Shown here: positions 8,771-17,536 of the stretch, one piece after another
Position numbering within the stretch: the stretch's first letter is position 1
How the letters are laid out: the number at the start of each line of letters is the position of its first letter
NCBI GenBank assembly: GCA_030632885.1
Contig: DAOVTW010000001.1
Location: forward strand, 124,001-188,000
DNA length: 64,000 nt
Direction: 5' to 3'
Source of the DNA: JAIOSM01 sp023143455
GTDB taxonomy: Bacteria > Desulfobacterota > Desulfobacteria > Desulfobacterales > Desulfobacteraceae
Notes under the pieces: model-generated
The model's input: only the letters and a program-made list of their open reading frames with translations
What the model was told of the DNA's origin: nothing
Databases searched by the model: none
Position numbers and translations under genes: made by a program

Positions 8771-9391
8771 ATGAAGAAAATAGCAATTATTAATTATGGG
8801 CTAGGAAACCTTCGTTCTGTTGCTGGAGCTGTGGAAAGGGTGGGGTTTAAGCCTTTAATTACAAATAGCCCTAAAGAAATAAGAGACTCGGAGAAAATGA
8901 TTATCCCAGGTGTCGGCGCATTTGGTGACGGGATTAAAAATATCAATGAATTAAATATAATAACCGACTTGGAAAAATTTATTTATGAGGATAAGAAACC
9001 TGTTTTAGGTATTTGTCTTGGATTTCAGCTTATGGCTTTGTCTAGTTGTGAGTTTGGTAGGCATGATGGGCTTGGTTGGATTGACGCTACAGTAGAAAAA
9101 ATGGAAGGTAATAATGGTGCATATAGATTGCCCCATGTTGGGTGGAGTGATTTGATTCAACTACAAAGTAGTATTTTATTTGAGAAGATACCTAAAGAAG
9201 CTCTTTTTTACTATGTTCACTCTTATCATGTTGTTTGTAAAACAACAAAAAATATTATTGGTGAATGTGAATATGGGAATAAATTTGTTTCTGTAATTGA
9301 AAAAGATAATATTTATGGCACACAATTTCACCCTGAGAAGAGTCAAAAATGGGGTCTGCAACTATTGAAGAACTTTCTTGAGAAAGCATAA
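8771..9391 (+). CDS. hisH: HisH-type glutamine amidotransferase subunit of a sugar-amidination system
   Basis: A 206-residue class I glutaminase with the catalytic triad visible: Cys82 in LGICLGFQ, and His187 and Glu189 in GTQFHPEKS. HisH normally supplies ammonia to HisF in histidine synthesis. Here it is followed by a HisF-like gene lacking a key catalytic residue and by a WbpG-family N-acetyl sugar amidotransferase. That arrangement matches the wbpG-hisH2-hisF2 set that forms acetamidino groups on O-antigen sugars. I therefore infer that it generates ammonia from glutamine for sugar amidination rather than for histidine. It starts 1 base after the acyltransferase stop. Confidence 0.92.
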   Translation: MKKIAIINYGLGNLRSVAGAVERVGFKPLITNSPKEIRDSEKMIIPGVGAFGDGIKNINELNIITDLEKFIYEDKKPVLGICLGFQLMALSSCEFGRHDGLGWIDATVEKMEGNNGAYRLPHVGWSDLIQLQSSILFEKIPKEALFYYVHSYHVVCKTTKNIIGECEYGNKFVSVIEKDNIYGTQFHPEKSQKWGLQLLKNFLEKA

Positions 9392-9394
9392 TAA

Positions 9395-10141
9395 ATGGTT
9401 AGAAAACGCCTAATAATAGTTCTAACTTTTAATAACGGAGTGCTTTTCAGGACAAGGAATTTTCAACCTGATTACAGATATACTTTGAATTTTGTTGATG
9501 CATGGTCTGTAGATGAAGTTATTTTGTTAGATATTAGTAGGCCTGGAAAAGGCAACAGAGAAATTTTTTATAATGTTGTTAAAAAGTTTGCTAGAAATTG
9601 TTTTGTACCATTAACCGTTGGGGGAGGGGTAAGAAACCTTGATGATTTCAAACTATTGTTAGGTGTTGGTGCGGATAAAGTTGCAGTGAATACTGGCTTT
9701 ATCGAAAATGATAGATTAGTAGAGGAAGCTTCGAAATTATATGGATCCCAATGCGTAGTTGTTTCAATGGATGTAAAAAAAAACCAAAACAGTGGATATG
9801 ATGTCTATTCGCATTTTGGTACTAAACGAATTGGCTCTGACGCTGTTAGCTTTTCAAAGCATGCAGTTGACAAAGGGGCTGGGGAAATCCTAGTACAATC
9901 AATCGATAGAGATGGTATGCTTGAAGGGTATGATAATGAAATAGCGGCTTTGATTTCTAAATCAGTTTCGGTTCCAATTCTTTTATGTAGCGGAGCTGGT
10001 AATTGGGAGCATTTTGTTCAAGGCTTTTCTAAAGGTTGTGCTTCTGGAGTGTGCACTACAAATATTTATCACTTTACAGAAAGCAGTATTAATAGCGCAA
10101 AAAAATATATAATGAAGAAGAATATAAATATTAGAATTTGA
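9395..10141 (+). CDS. hisF: HisF-like ammonia-channel subunit, cyclase site altered
   Basis: A 248-residue (beta-alpha)8 barrel aligned end to end with HisF. The start MVRKRLIIVLTFNNG lines up with the canonical MxxKRIIPCLDVKDG, so the catalytic Asp11 of imidazole-glycerol-phosphate synthase is Thr11 here. The second catalytic Asp (about 130 in HisF) is kept as Asp126 in VVVSMDVKK. Losing Asp11 argues against histidine biosynthesis and fits the HisF2 type that only forms an ammonia tunnel with HisH. It lies 3 bases after hisH and 7 bases before the WbpG-like amidotransferase, consistent with a three-protein complex. Confidence 0.9.
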   Translation: MVRKRLIIVLTFNNGVLFRTRNFQPDYRYTLNFVDAWSVDEVILLDISRPGKGNREIFYNVVKKFARNCFVPLTVGGGVRNLDDFKLLLGVGADKVAVNTGFIENDRLVEEASKLYGSQCVVVSMDVKKNQNSGYDVYSHFGTKRIGSDAVSFSKHAVDKGAGEILVQSIDRDGMLEGYDNEIAALISKSVSVPILLCSGAGNWEHFVQGFSKGCASGVCTTNIYHFTESSINSAKKYIMKKNINIRI

Positions 10142-10148
10142 GTTTAAT

Positions 10149-11321
10149 ATGGAGGTGAGTTTGGTTTATTTACCTGATGATGAAACAGAGATTGGCGCCA
10201 GAAAAATATCCTATTGTAAAAAATGTCTGATGCCAGATTCAAGACCAAGGATTGTATTTGATGACCTTGGAGTATGCAATGCATGTAGATACTCAGAGGA
10301 AAAGGTCTTAGGAATTGATTGGGCCGCAAGGGAAGAAGAATTTAACAAAGTACTTAATAATTATAGGTCAAAGGATAATTCTTGGGATTGTATTGTGCCG
10401 TGGAGCGGTGGAAAAGATAGTAGCGCGATTGCATTCAAATTAAAGTATGAGTTTGATATGAACCCCTTATTAGTGACATTTTCTCCCATGATGCCAACTG
10501 AGACTGGCAATCATAATCGTGAGGAATTAATAAAGGCAGGGTTTGACCATATTTTTTTTCGACCTAATCAAAAAGTTCACCGTTATCTTGCAAAACGATT
10601 TTTTATTGAAAGAGGACATCCAAAAATTGCTTGGGATGCTGGAGTAAACACTATTCCAGTTCAAGTTGCTGTTCAGTATAATATACCTCTAATTTTTTAT
10701 GCGGAGCACGGTGAGACTGAATATGGTGGAAAAGTTTTAAATCAAGAATCAGCAAAATTAAGGACTTTTACTGAGGTTATAGAACATCAGATCGGTGACG
10801 ATCCTAAAAATTGGATTGATGAGAAAGTTTCAGAAAAAGATATTTTACCATATTTGTATCCAAATTCTAATGATGTCGATAAGGTTGATATAAAAGCTTA
10901 TTACTTTGGATATTTTTTTAGGTGGAGCATGTTTGAAAATTATAATTTTATAAAAGAAAAAATCGATTTTAAGATTCATCCTAATGGCCGCACATCAGGC
11001 ACTTTTACAAATTTTGACAGCATTGATGACAAAATGGACCCTCTTTATTATTATATGCAATATATTAAATTCGGATTTGGTAGAACTGTTCGAGACGCCT
11101 CACGCTTTATTCAAAATGGTCATATGACATATCACGAGGGTTTAGAAAATGCAAAAAAATATGACGGAGAGTTTCCAAACGAGCATCTTGATGAAGTGCT
11201 TACTTATTTAGACATTAATGAAGAGCAGTTCAATGAGATTGTTGAAAAACATCGCAACGATGAAATCTGGAATAAAAATGATGGTGATTGGAAGCTTAAT
11301 TACCCTCTTCCTGGCAATTAA
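10149..11321 (+). CDS. N-acetyl sugar amidotransferase, WbpG/PseA family
   Basis: A 390-residue ATP-dependent amidotransferase. Four cysteines in CKKC (23-26) and CNAC (43-46) look like a zinc site. PWSGGKDSS (84-92) is the PP-loop that binds ATP and adenylates the substrate. The family converts N-acetyl groups to acetamidino groups on sugars such as those in Pseudomonas O5 antigen or pseudaminic acid, using ammonia from HisH/HisF. All three partners are present here in a row. The start is uncertain: the strongest ribosome site, GGAGG at 10151-10155, lies just inside the ATG at 10149 and would serve an in-frame TTG at 10161. Confidence 0.92.
   Translation: MEVSLVYLPDDETEIGARKISYCKKCLMPDSRPRIVFDDLGVCNACRYSEEKVLGIDWAAREEEFNKVLNNYRSKDNSWDCIVPWSGGKDSSAIAFKLKYEFDMNPLLVTFSPMMPTETGNHNREELIKAGFDHIFFRPNQKVHRYLAKRFFIERGHPKIAWDAGVNTIPVQVAVQYNIPLIFYAEHGETEYGGKVLNQESAKLRTFTEVIEHQIGDDPKNWIDEKVSEKDILPYLYPNSNDVDKVDIKAYYFGYFFRWSMFENYNFIKEKIDFKIHPNGRTSGTFTNFDSIDDKMDPLYYYMQYIKFGFGRTVRDASRFIQNGHMTYHEGLENAKKYDGEFPNEHLDEVLTYLDINEEQFNEIVEKHRNDEIWNKNDGDWKLNYPLPGN
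10151..10155 (+). promoter_or_regulatory. Ribosome binding site inside the annotated amidotransferase start
   Basis: GGAGG overlaps the ATG at 10149 and is followed 5 bases later by an in-frame TTG at 10161. This is better spacing than anything upstream of the ATG, so the protein may begin at 10161, four residues shorter. Confidence 0.4.
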
Positions 11322-11354
11322 ACGATATTTTTAGTTTTTGAGGAGTAAATTATT

Positions 11355-12242
11355 ATGAGTGATCAATATAAAGAATTTCCATGTGATATTTGTGGATCCA
11401 AGGATGCTGAAGAGGTTCCATATGCAAAATTATATTCAGATGGTCAAGAAATTCATATTTGTAAAAAATGTGGTTTTGTGTATGTGAAATATCGTAGAGA
11501 CTCTGATTCAGTCGCAAAAACATGGGATAAAATTTATTCATCTGATGTGAAAATTTCCACACCATACTCACCTAAAATTCCAGCTGTAAAAGCCCGCCAA
11601 ACATATGTCGCTGAATTTTTAGATGTTAACCTCGGTCTAGATGGGAAAAAAATAGTTGATATAGGTGCAGGAGACGGCCAATTTTTAAAGATCGTAAAAG
11701 ATAATTATGATGCCAGTGTATTTGGAGTAGAACCATATCAAAACAACTGTGATAAAATGAATAGCAATAGTATTGATTGCTTCTGTGGTACCATTGAATC
11801 ATACTGTGATTCAAAAGATTATCAAAAAGCAGATATAGCCACTATCATGTGGACTCTAGAGAATTGTGCATCCTGTAGAGATATGCTTTTCGGCGCTAGA
11901 AATTTATTAAAAGAAGATGGCTATGTAATAGTTGCCACAGGTAGCAGAATTCTAGTTCCATTTAAAAAACCTCTTCAAAATTATATTGGTACAAATCCAG
12001 CAGATACACATTGTTTTAGATTTAGTGCTAATACTCTTCGGGCACTGCTTGCTGTAAATGGGTTTGAAACAGTGTATATTAATAGATATATTGATACAGA
12101 TCATTTGTGTGTAATAGGGCAAAAAAAACCAGAAGATTCTAAAATTGAATGGCAAGGCGATGATTTTTTGTCAGTTTATGATTTTTTTGAGCGATGGCAT
12201 AAGGAAAATATTTATTACCTTAACAATAAAGGTGATCAGTAA
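11355..12242 (+). CDS. Class I SAM methyltransferase with N-terminal zinc-binding motif
   Basis: A 295-residue protein. The N terminus has two CxxC pairs (CDICGS and CKKCGF), as in methyltransferases with a small zinc ribbon. The SAM motif is KIVDIGAGDGQFL around residues 93-105, with VFGVEPY as motif II. MWTLENC replaces the more usual NVxEH region. It lacks a Methyltransf_14 C-terminal domain, so it is not obviously one of the sugar C-methyltransferases. The AGGAG site at 11341-11345 lies 9 bases before the ATG. It follows the amidination genes and precedes a DegT aminotransferase, so it probably methylates a sugar or an amino/amidino group; the target is unknown. Confidence 0.8.
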   Translation: MSDQYKEFPCDICGSKDAEEVPYAKLYSDGQEIHICKKCGFVYVKYRRDSDSVAKTWDKIYSSDVKISTPYSPKIPAVKARQTYVAEFLDVNLGLDGKKIVDIGAGDGQFLKIVKDNYDASVFGVEPYQNNCDKMNSNSIDCFCGTIESYCDSKDYQKADIATIMWTLENCASCRDMLFGARNLLKEDGYVIVATGSRILVPFKKPLQNYIGTNPADTHCFRFSANTLRALLAVNGFETVYINRYIDTDHLCVIGQKKPEDSKIEWQGDDFLSVYDFFERWHKENIYYLNNKGDQ

Positions 12243-12265
12243 ATTTTTTTTCAAAAGGGAAGATT

Positions 12266-13543
12266 ATGACTAAACTTGCTATTTTGGGCGGGGAATCTTT
12301 AATTGATAAGCAATTGAAACCATACAGATCCATTGGGCCTTTGGAAATCAAGGCTGTTGAAGAAACCATGCGAACAGGTGTGATTTCAGGTTTTTATGGG
12401 GACTTCTGTAATGAGTTTTGGGGAGGCCCTAAGGTTAATGAGTTTGAAAACACATGGGCTTCTCGTTTTGATGTGAGACATGCAGTAACTGTGAATTCAG
12501 CAACTTCTGCACTTTATGCAGCCATTGGAGCCATTGGAATCTCTCCGGGTGATGAAGTTATTGTACCACCATATACTATGTCAGCAACTGTTATGGCACC
12601 TATTGTTTATGGTGGTATTCCTGTGTTTGCAGATATTGAGTCAGATACTTTTGGCTTAGATCCTGAGTCTGTTAGACAAGCCATAACATCCAAAACAAAG
12701 GCTATTTTAACAGTTAATCTATTTGGCCATACATCTCAACTTGATGAGCTAATGGATATTGCTAAACAAAACAATATTTACCTTATAGAAGATAATGCTC
12801 AAGGTCCTTTGGCAGAAGATAATGGTAGACTCGCAGGTACAATAGGCCATATAGGAGTTTTTAGTTTAAATTATCATAAGCACATACATACTGGTGAAGG
12901 TGGTATTTGTGTTACAGATGATGATAACTTGGCATTACGAATGAAACTCATAAGAAATCATGGTGAGAATGTTGTTGAACCGTTAGAAATTGATGATCTC
13001 ACTAATCTTATAGGTTTTAATTTTAGATTAACTGAAATACAAGCTGCTATAGGGATAGAGCAACTAAAAAAAATTGATCACCATGTTGAAAAAAGAGAAA
13101 AAATAGCAAAATCACTATCTGAAAGCTTGAATGATTTACCCGGGATTTTTCCTCCTATTATTAGGAAGGGGTGTCGGCACGTATTCTATGTATGGGGGGC
13201 AAAATTTGATGAAAAAATAGTTGGTGTAAGCCGTGATGTTTTTAGTAAAGCCCTTGAAATGGAAGGTTTCCCTCATTTTACCGGTTATTGTAAGCCTTTA
13301 TATCATTTGCCTGTTTTTCAGAAACAAGTTGCATTTGGTAACCAAGGACATCCTTTTAATATTAATAAAAATGTTAATTATGAAAAGACTGATTGCCCAG
13401 TTTGCGAATATATGTATCAAAAGGCATTTATTGGATTTGAACCGTGTGCATATGACATAAATGATAATGACTTAGATTTGTTGATTGCTGCTTTTAGAAA
13501 GGTATATAATCAGAAGGACAAGCTAATAACTATGAGTAAATAA
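12266..13543 (+). CDS. DegT/DnrJ/EryC1-family PLP sugar aminotransferase
   Basis: A 425-residue fold-type I PLP enzyme that transaminates keto sugars. The PLP-binding Lys is Lys205 in NYHKHIHTGEGG, and other family marks are VNSATSALYAAI, DEVIVPPYT and IEDNAQG. With the Lys present this is a true aminotransferase candidate, unlike the relative at 24812-25990. The N-terminal sequence around YRSIGPLEIKAVEETM resembles family members that aminate at C3 or C4 of NDP-4-keto or 3-keto sugars. It is at the head of an aminotransferase/cytidylyltransferase/Gfo-Idh trio with 1-2 base junctions, which points to one pathway. A segment with DCPVCEYMYQ near residue 380 contains two close cysteines. Confidence 0.92.
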   Translation: MTKLAILGGESLIDKQLKPYRSIGPLEIKAVEETMRTGVISGFYGDFCNEFWGGPKVNEFENTWASRFDVRHAVTVNSATSALYAAIGAIGISPGDEVIVPPYTMSATVMAPIVYGGIPVFADIESDTFGLDPESVRQAITSKTKAILTVNLFGHTSQLDELMDIAKQNNIYLIEDNAQGPLAEDNGRLAGTIGHIGVFSLNYHKHIHTGEGGICVTDDDNLALRMKLIRNHGENVVEPLEIDDLTNLIGFNFRLTEIQAAIGIEQLKKIDHHVEKREKIAKSLSESLNDLPGIFPPIIRKGCRHVFYVWGAKFDEKIVGVSRDVFSKALEMEGFPHFTGYCKPLYHLPVFQKQVAFGNQGHPFNINKNVNYEKTDCPVCEYMYQKAFIGFEPCAYDINDNDLDLLIAAFRKVYNQKDKLITMSK

Positions 13544-14268
13544 TGATTAGAATTATTGCTAGTATAGAGGCCAGAATGGGCTCATCCAGACTACCTGGGA
13601 AAGTTTTATCAGATGTTTGTGGTCAACCTGCTTTGTCACGTCTTTTAAAACGGCTCAAGCGATGTGAAAAATTAGATGATATTATTCTTGCTACTACTAC
13701 TTCTCCAAAAGATGACCTTCTTGTTAAATGGGCTGAATCAGTACAACTTAAATATATTCGTGGTAGTGAAAAAGATGTTTTGTCAAGAGTTGTGCAAGCC
13801 CATCAAAGAATGAAAACAGATATTATTGTTGAAATTTGTGGTGACATGATACTTCTTGATCCAGAGTTGATTGACAGAGGGATTCAAACATTTTTAAATA
13901 AAAAATGTGATGTGGTTACAACAACAAATAAGCCTTCATATCCAATCGGGATTGATGTAGTCATCTTTAGATATGATGATATAGAATGGATAGAAAAAAA
14001 TATATTTGATCTCGAAGTCAGAGAACATGTGTCTTTGTATTTTTTTAACAATCCTGAAAAGTATAAAATTATTAATTTGACAGCACCTGACGCATATAAG
14101 TTCCCAAATTATAGATTGGTTCTTGATTATTATGAAGATCTTGATTTGATAAGACAAATTTATAAGAGGTTAGAGCCTGATTTTGGTGACAATTTTAGTA
14201 TCCATGAGATAATTGAATTGTTGAAGAGAGAGCCTGAATTATTAAAAATTAATAGTCATTTAAAGTAA
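13543..14268 (+). CDS. SpsF-like cytidylyltransferase family protein (copy 2)
   Basis: A 241-residue relative of the protein at 3575-4270. The nucleotide loop is IASIEARMGSSRLPGKVL, closer to the family consensus than copy 1, and CGDMILLD is the acidic segment. It is expected to make a nucleotide-activated sugar, most likely a CMP derivative, though some members may use other nucleotides. The ATG shares a base with the aminotransferase stop (TAATG) and the stop is 1 base from the Gfo/Idh gene, so the three are probably translated together. Having two copies suggests two separately activated residues in the glycan. Confidence 0.85.
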   Translation: MIRIIASIEARMGSSRLPGKVLSDVCGQPALSRLLKRLKRCEKLDDIILATTTSPKDDLLVKWAESVQLKYIRGSEKDVLSRVVQAHQRMKTDIIVEICGDMILLDPELIDRGIQTFLNKKCDVVTTTNKPSYPIGIDVVIFRYDDIEWIEKNIFDLEVREHVSLYFFNNPEKYKIINLTAPDAYKFPNYRLVLDYYEDLDLIRQIYKRLEPDFGDNFSIHEIIELLKREPELLKINSHLK

Positions 14269-14269
14269 T

Positions 14270-15259
14270 ATGAGTAATCCATTAAAGACCATAATAATTG
14301 GCTTTGGACAGATTTCTACCGGCTTTTCAGAAGATCCTGAAATGGCAAAACATTTCAAGTATGCAACCCATGCTCAGGTTTTAGCTGATAATGAAAAATT
14401 TTCATTGGAAGCGGTTGTTGATCCATCAGATAAAGCAATTGAGATTGCAAAATCAAAATGGAGGATTCCGATTGCAGTGAAAAATATAGAAGAACTACCT
14501 AAATCTTTTTCACCCGAAATTGCTGTGATTGCAACACCTCCTGATTGTCGAAAAGAGATTTTAAGCAAACTGCCAAGTCTCAAAGGTATTATACTTGAAA
14601 AGCCTATTGGCACAAATATCAAGGACTCCCAAAAATTTGTTAATGAATGCAAAAATAGAGGCTTGACAGTGCAGGTTAATTTTTGGAGGAGAGGTGATGA
14701 GTTTTTTCAAAAACTTGCAAATGGCGAATTGGAAAAAATGATCGGAAAACCACAAGTTGCTTTTGGATTGTATGGAAACGGGTTAAAAAATAATGGGAGC
14801 CATTTAATAGATTTTGCAAAAATGTTATTTGGTAATATCAAAGATATATCTGTGCCTTTTAATGAATCAGCTTACCTGGAAGGTCCAATAAAGAATGATG
14901 TCAATATTTCTTTTAGTTTAAATTTTAGCGATAATATTAATGTTGCATTTCAACCTGTCCCTTTTAAAAACTACCGTGAAGTAGGTATAGATATCTGGGG
15001 AGAAAAAGGTAGACTTGCACTGTTGCAAGAAAGCCTTGGTATATATTATTATCCTAAAAGTAGGAATAGAGGCCTTTTAAATGAATTTGAAATAGCTTCT
15101 GACAATTTAATCAAGGTTAATCCAACATGCGGCATGGCCCTATTTAGGCTATACGATAACCTATTCAAAGCAATAAAAACTGGTGAAAATTTATGGAGCA
15201 CATTGGATGGGGCTATGATAGTTGATGAGGTTATACATAATATTTTAAGTGAAATTTAG
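14270..15259 (+). CDS. Gfo/Idh/MocA-family oxidoreductase
   Basis: A 329-residue NAD(P)-dependent oxidoreductase. It has an N-terminal Rossmann domain (IIIGFGQIS, residues 8-16), the family catalytic stretch ILEKPIG at about 105-111 and a C-terminal alpha/beta domain. Family members oxidise or reduce sugars, often making the 3-keto sugar that a DegT aminotransferase aminates (WlbA/WlbE logic). The DegT gene two positions upstream fits that pairing. N-terminal spacing is slightly odd, with a long insertion (FSEDPEMAKHFKYATHAQ) after the glycine motif. The substrate could be an NDP-sugar or a free acidic sugar. Confidence 0.85.
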   Translation: MSNPLKTIIIGFGQISTGFSEDPEMAKHFKYATHAQVLADNEKFSLEAVVDPSDKAIEIAKSKWRIPIAVKNIEELPKSFSPEIAVIATPPDCRKEILSKLPSLKGIILEKPIGTNIKDSQKFVNECKNRGLTVQVNFWRRGDEFFQKLANGELEKMIGKPQVAFGLYGNGLKNNGSHLIDFAKMLFGNIKDISVPFNESAYLEGPIKNDVNISFSLNFSDNINVAFQPVPFKNYREVGIDIWGEKGRLALLQESLGIYYYPKSRNRGLLNEFEIASDNLIKVNPTCGMALFRLYDNLFKAIKTGENLWSTLDGAMIVDEVIHNILSEI

Positions 15260-15268
15260 AGGCAGTTT

Positions 15269-16381
15269 ATGAGTAAGAATAAGAATAGTAATAAATATAT
15301 TTGGAAGCGATTATCAAAATTCAAAGTATCTAAAAAAAATAAAGAGACATGGGCTCTTGAACATAGAGAAGAAAATTATGAATTTTTTGTTAATACATAC
15401 TTTGGTAAAAAAATTGATATTTCAAGAATTAAAAAAGATTGGCCATTTCAAAGGGAAATTGACTTAACAAATGAGAAGTTTAACTTTTTTAAAGACGCAG
15501 CAAAGTTTAATATTGTTGACCATTGTCCTGTCTGTAATAGCAAATTGACTGATGCAATACACTATTTAACAATTTGTAATGTTGACTATTTAGAGTGCTC
15601 AAATTGCAGTCATATATTTTCTGATAGGTTTCCTAAAGCTGAGGTGGCTGAAGAATATTATAAAGAGAATATTGGGAAAAACACCTACTACATTAATCCA
15701 GATGAAATTGAATTAAGAGTAAATGAAATCTATTTGCCGAAAATCGAATGGATTATTAAAGTATATGAAGAAAAATTTAATCGTCGTCCTAAAACAATTT
15801 TAGATATTGGTGCAGGCTCAGGACATTTTCTTTATGCTTGTAAAAAAGGCGGCCTTGAAGTATATGGCGTGGAGTTTAACAAAAATTATATTAATTGGTG
15901 TAAAGATAATTTTGATATTGACCTTTGTAATTCAATAGAAACTGTTAATATTGAAAAACCAGATATTATTTGTAGTTTTAACGTTATTGAACATGCTGTT
16001 AACCCTGAAGACTTTATTGATGATTATAAAAAATTAATGGGCAAAGAATCATTAGCTATTATTGAAACTCCCAAAGTAAATTCTTTTGGAACCGGTATTC
16101 AAGAAGCTTTTCCAAGCGATCCAAGAGGAATGCTTGTCCCATATGAGCATAATCATCTTTTTACTGATGTGTCTTTAGCAACACTATTATTTAAATGTGG
16201 TTTATCAATCAATAGTATTTGGTATTTTGGTCAGGATATGTCAGAACTGATTATGCGAATATGTCATGAGAATAACTCAGAAAGCTCAGAGATGATGCAA
16301 AAATTATTTCCAAAACTCCAACAACACCTTGATTCTTTTCGTGCTTCAAATTTAATGATAGTTGCTGGGACTTTATTATAA
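15269..16381 (+). CDS. Class I SAM methyltransferase with zinc-ribbon N terminus
   Basis: A 370-residue protein with a charged N-terminal extension of about 85 residues, then CPVCNSK and CSNCSHIF cysteine pairs, then a methyltransferase core. The SAM site is ILDIGAGSGHFLYACKKGG with VYGVEFN as motif II, and FNVIEHAVNPEDF is the typical post-motif helix. The Methyltransf_14 C-terminal domain of sugar C-methyltransferases is absent, so O- or N-methylation is more likely. A GAGG site precedes the ATG. It is the fifth methyltransferase-fold gene in the first 16.4 kb. Confidence 0.82.
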   Translation: MSKNKNSNKYIWKRLSKFKVSKKNKETWALEHREENYEFFVNTYFGKKIDISRIKKDWPFQREIDLTNEKFNFFKDAAKFNIVDHCPVCNSKLTDAIHYLTICNVDYLECSNCSHIFSDRFPKAEVAEEYYKENIGKNTYYINPDEIELRVNEIYLPKIEWIIKVYEEKFNRRPKTILDIGAGSGHFLYACKKGGLEVYGVEFNKNYINWCKDNFDIDLCNSIETVNIEKPDIICSFNVIEHAVNPEDFIDDYKKLMGKESLAIIETPKVNSFGTGIQEAFPSDPRGMLVPYEHNHLFTDVSLATLLFKCGLSINSIWYFGQDMSELIMRICHENNSESSEMMQKLFPKLQQHLDSFRASNLMIVAGTLL

Positions 16382-16401
16382 AATTTTTTCTTTTACTTAA
16401 A

Positions 16402-17520
16402 ATGCATAGGCAAAATAAACATACAATTTTACTTTTTGCAGAAGATCCTGGAGCTGTAAATTTTATTGCTCCAATTTTTTTTGAACTTTCCTTTTTGGGA
16501 TTCCCTTCTTTTATTATTTCAAGCGGCACTGCTACAGAATATTTAGAGTCGTTAGGTATAAAAGCAACTGTTGTCTCTGATAATACTGATGCAGATGAAA
16601 TTATCAATAAAATCAACCCTGATTTATATATTACTGGGACTTCTGAGAATAGAAATTCATTGGGATTGCTTTTAATCGATTCATGCAGAAAAGCTAATAT
16701 TATTTCTATTGGAGTAGTTGATGCTTTTATGAATGCTCAGCTTAGATTTTGTGGAACTGGAAATGACCCTCTTAGATATGTATCTGATTATTTGTTTCTC
16801 CCTGATGATATAACAAAAGATGAATATAAGAATATAGGATTTCCAGAAGATAAATCTTTTGTTTGTGGACACCCTAATTATGACTATGTCAGACAGAAGG
16901 CAATTGAATTAGATAAAAAAAACAGAATAAATATGCGGCGTAAACTTTTTCCGCTAGCTGAAGAAGAATCTAAAATTATTGCTTTTGCTGCTGAAATTTC
17001 AGATGGTCTAGATTCAGATTATTTTAAATATTCTAAAGATTATTCACTAAAAGGAAGAGGCCATACTAAAAATAGGACTAATATAGTAATTGAAGAATTT
17101 TTAGATGCTGTGAAATCTTTTTCAAGCGACTTGTTTATAGTTTTAAGATTGCATCCTAAGAACAATAACGAAGAATTTTCAGACTATTATAAAGAATTTG
17201 ATCAAATAAGCATTAAAGAATCAGCTTATGAAATAATTTTTTTTTCAGATTATGTAATCGGTATGACCTCGATGCTTATGACCGAAGCTCTAATTATGGG
17301 CAAGCCAACATTTTCAATATTAGTGAAAGAAAGTGAAAAGAATTGGCTTTCGAACCTGCGTTCTGGCTTAACACCTTATGCAAGTGATAGAGAAACACTA
17401 ATCAAAGCCTTACCAGAATTTTTAAATAAGAAACAGGCAATGAGTAGTGATTTTAATGCTATTTTGAGTTTTGATAGTATTAAAAAAATTATAAAACAGA
17501 TAAAAAATATTTTAGATTGA
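16402..17520 (+). CDS. Unrecognised GT-B-like protein (possible glycosyl- or glycerophosphotransferase)
   Basis: A 372-residue soluble protein that I do not recognise with confidence. Its layout suggests two Rossmann-like halves. The N-terminal half begins ILLFAEDPGAVNFIAP and contains LYITGTSENRNSLG. The C-terminal half has FIVLRLHPKNNNEEF followed by FFSDYVIGMTSMLMTEAL and MGKPTFSIL. The late RLHPKN...MTSM...EAL pattern resembles the nucleotide-sugar side of GT-B transferases and CDP-glycerol glycerophosphotransferases. The opening phrase about retrieving something from the cell is also like some UDP-GlcNAc 2-epimerase relatives. It lies between a methyltransferase and a radical SAM gene. 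Glycosyltransfer is a guess. Confidence 0.55.
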   Translation: MHRQNKHTILLFAEDPGAVNFIAPIFFELSFLGFPSFIISSGTATEYLESLGIKATVVSDNTDADEIINKINPDLYITGTSENRNSLGLLLIDSCRKANIISIGVVDAFMNAQLRFCGTGNDPLRYVSDYLFLPDDITKDEYKNIGFPEDKSFVCGHPNYDYVRQKAIELDKKNRINMRRKLFPLAEEESKIIAFAAEISDGLDSDYFKYSKDYSLKGRGHTKNRTNIVIEEFLDAVKSFSSDLFIVLRLHPKNNNEEFSDYYKEFDQISIKESAYEIIFFSDYVIGMTSMLMTEALIMGKPTFSILVKESEKNWLSNLRSGLTPYASDRETLIKALPEFLNKKQAMSSDFNAILSFDSIKKIIKQIKNILD

Positions 17521-17536
17521 AAGGTATTGGAAGATT

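Noticed and set aside
8771..10141. HisH and HisF as part of a histidine operon
   Set aside because: No other his genes are nearby, HisF lacks Asp11 and a WbpG-type amidotransferase follows.
16251..16616. 121-codon open frame on the minus strand
   Set aside because: It overlaps the ends of two genuine + strand genes and resembles no family.
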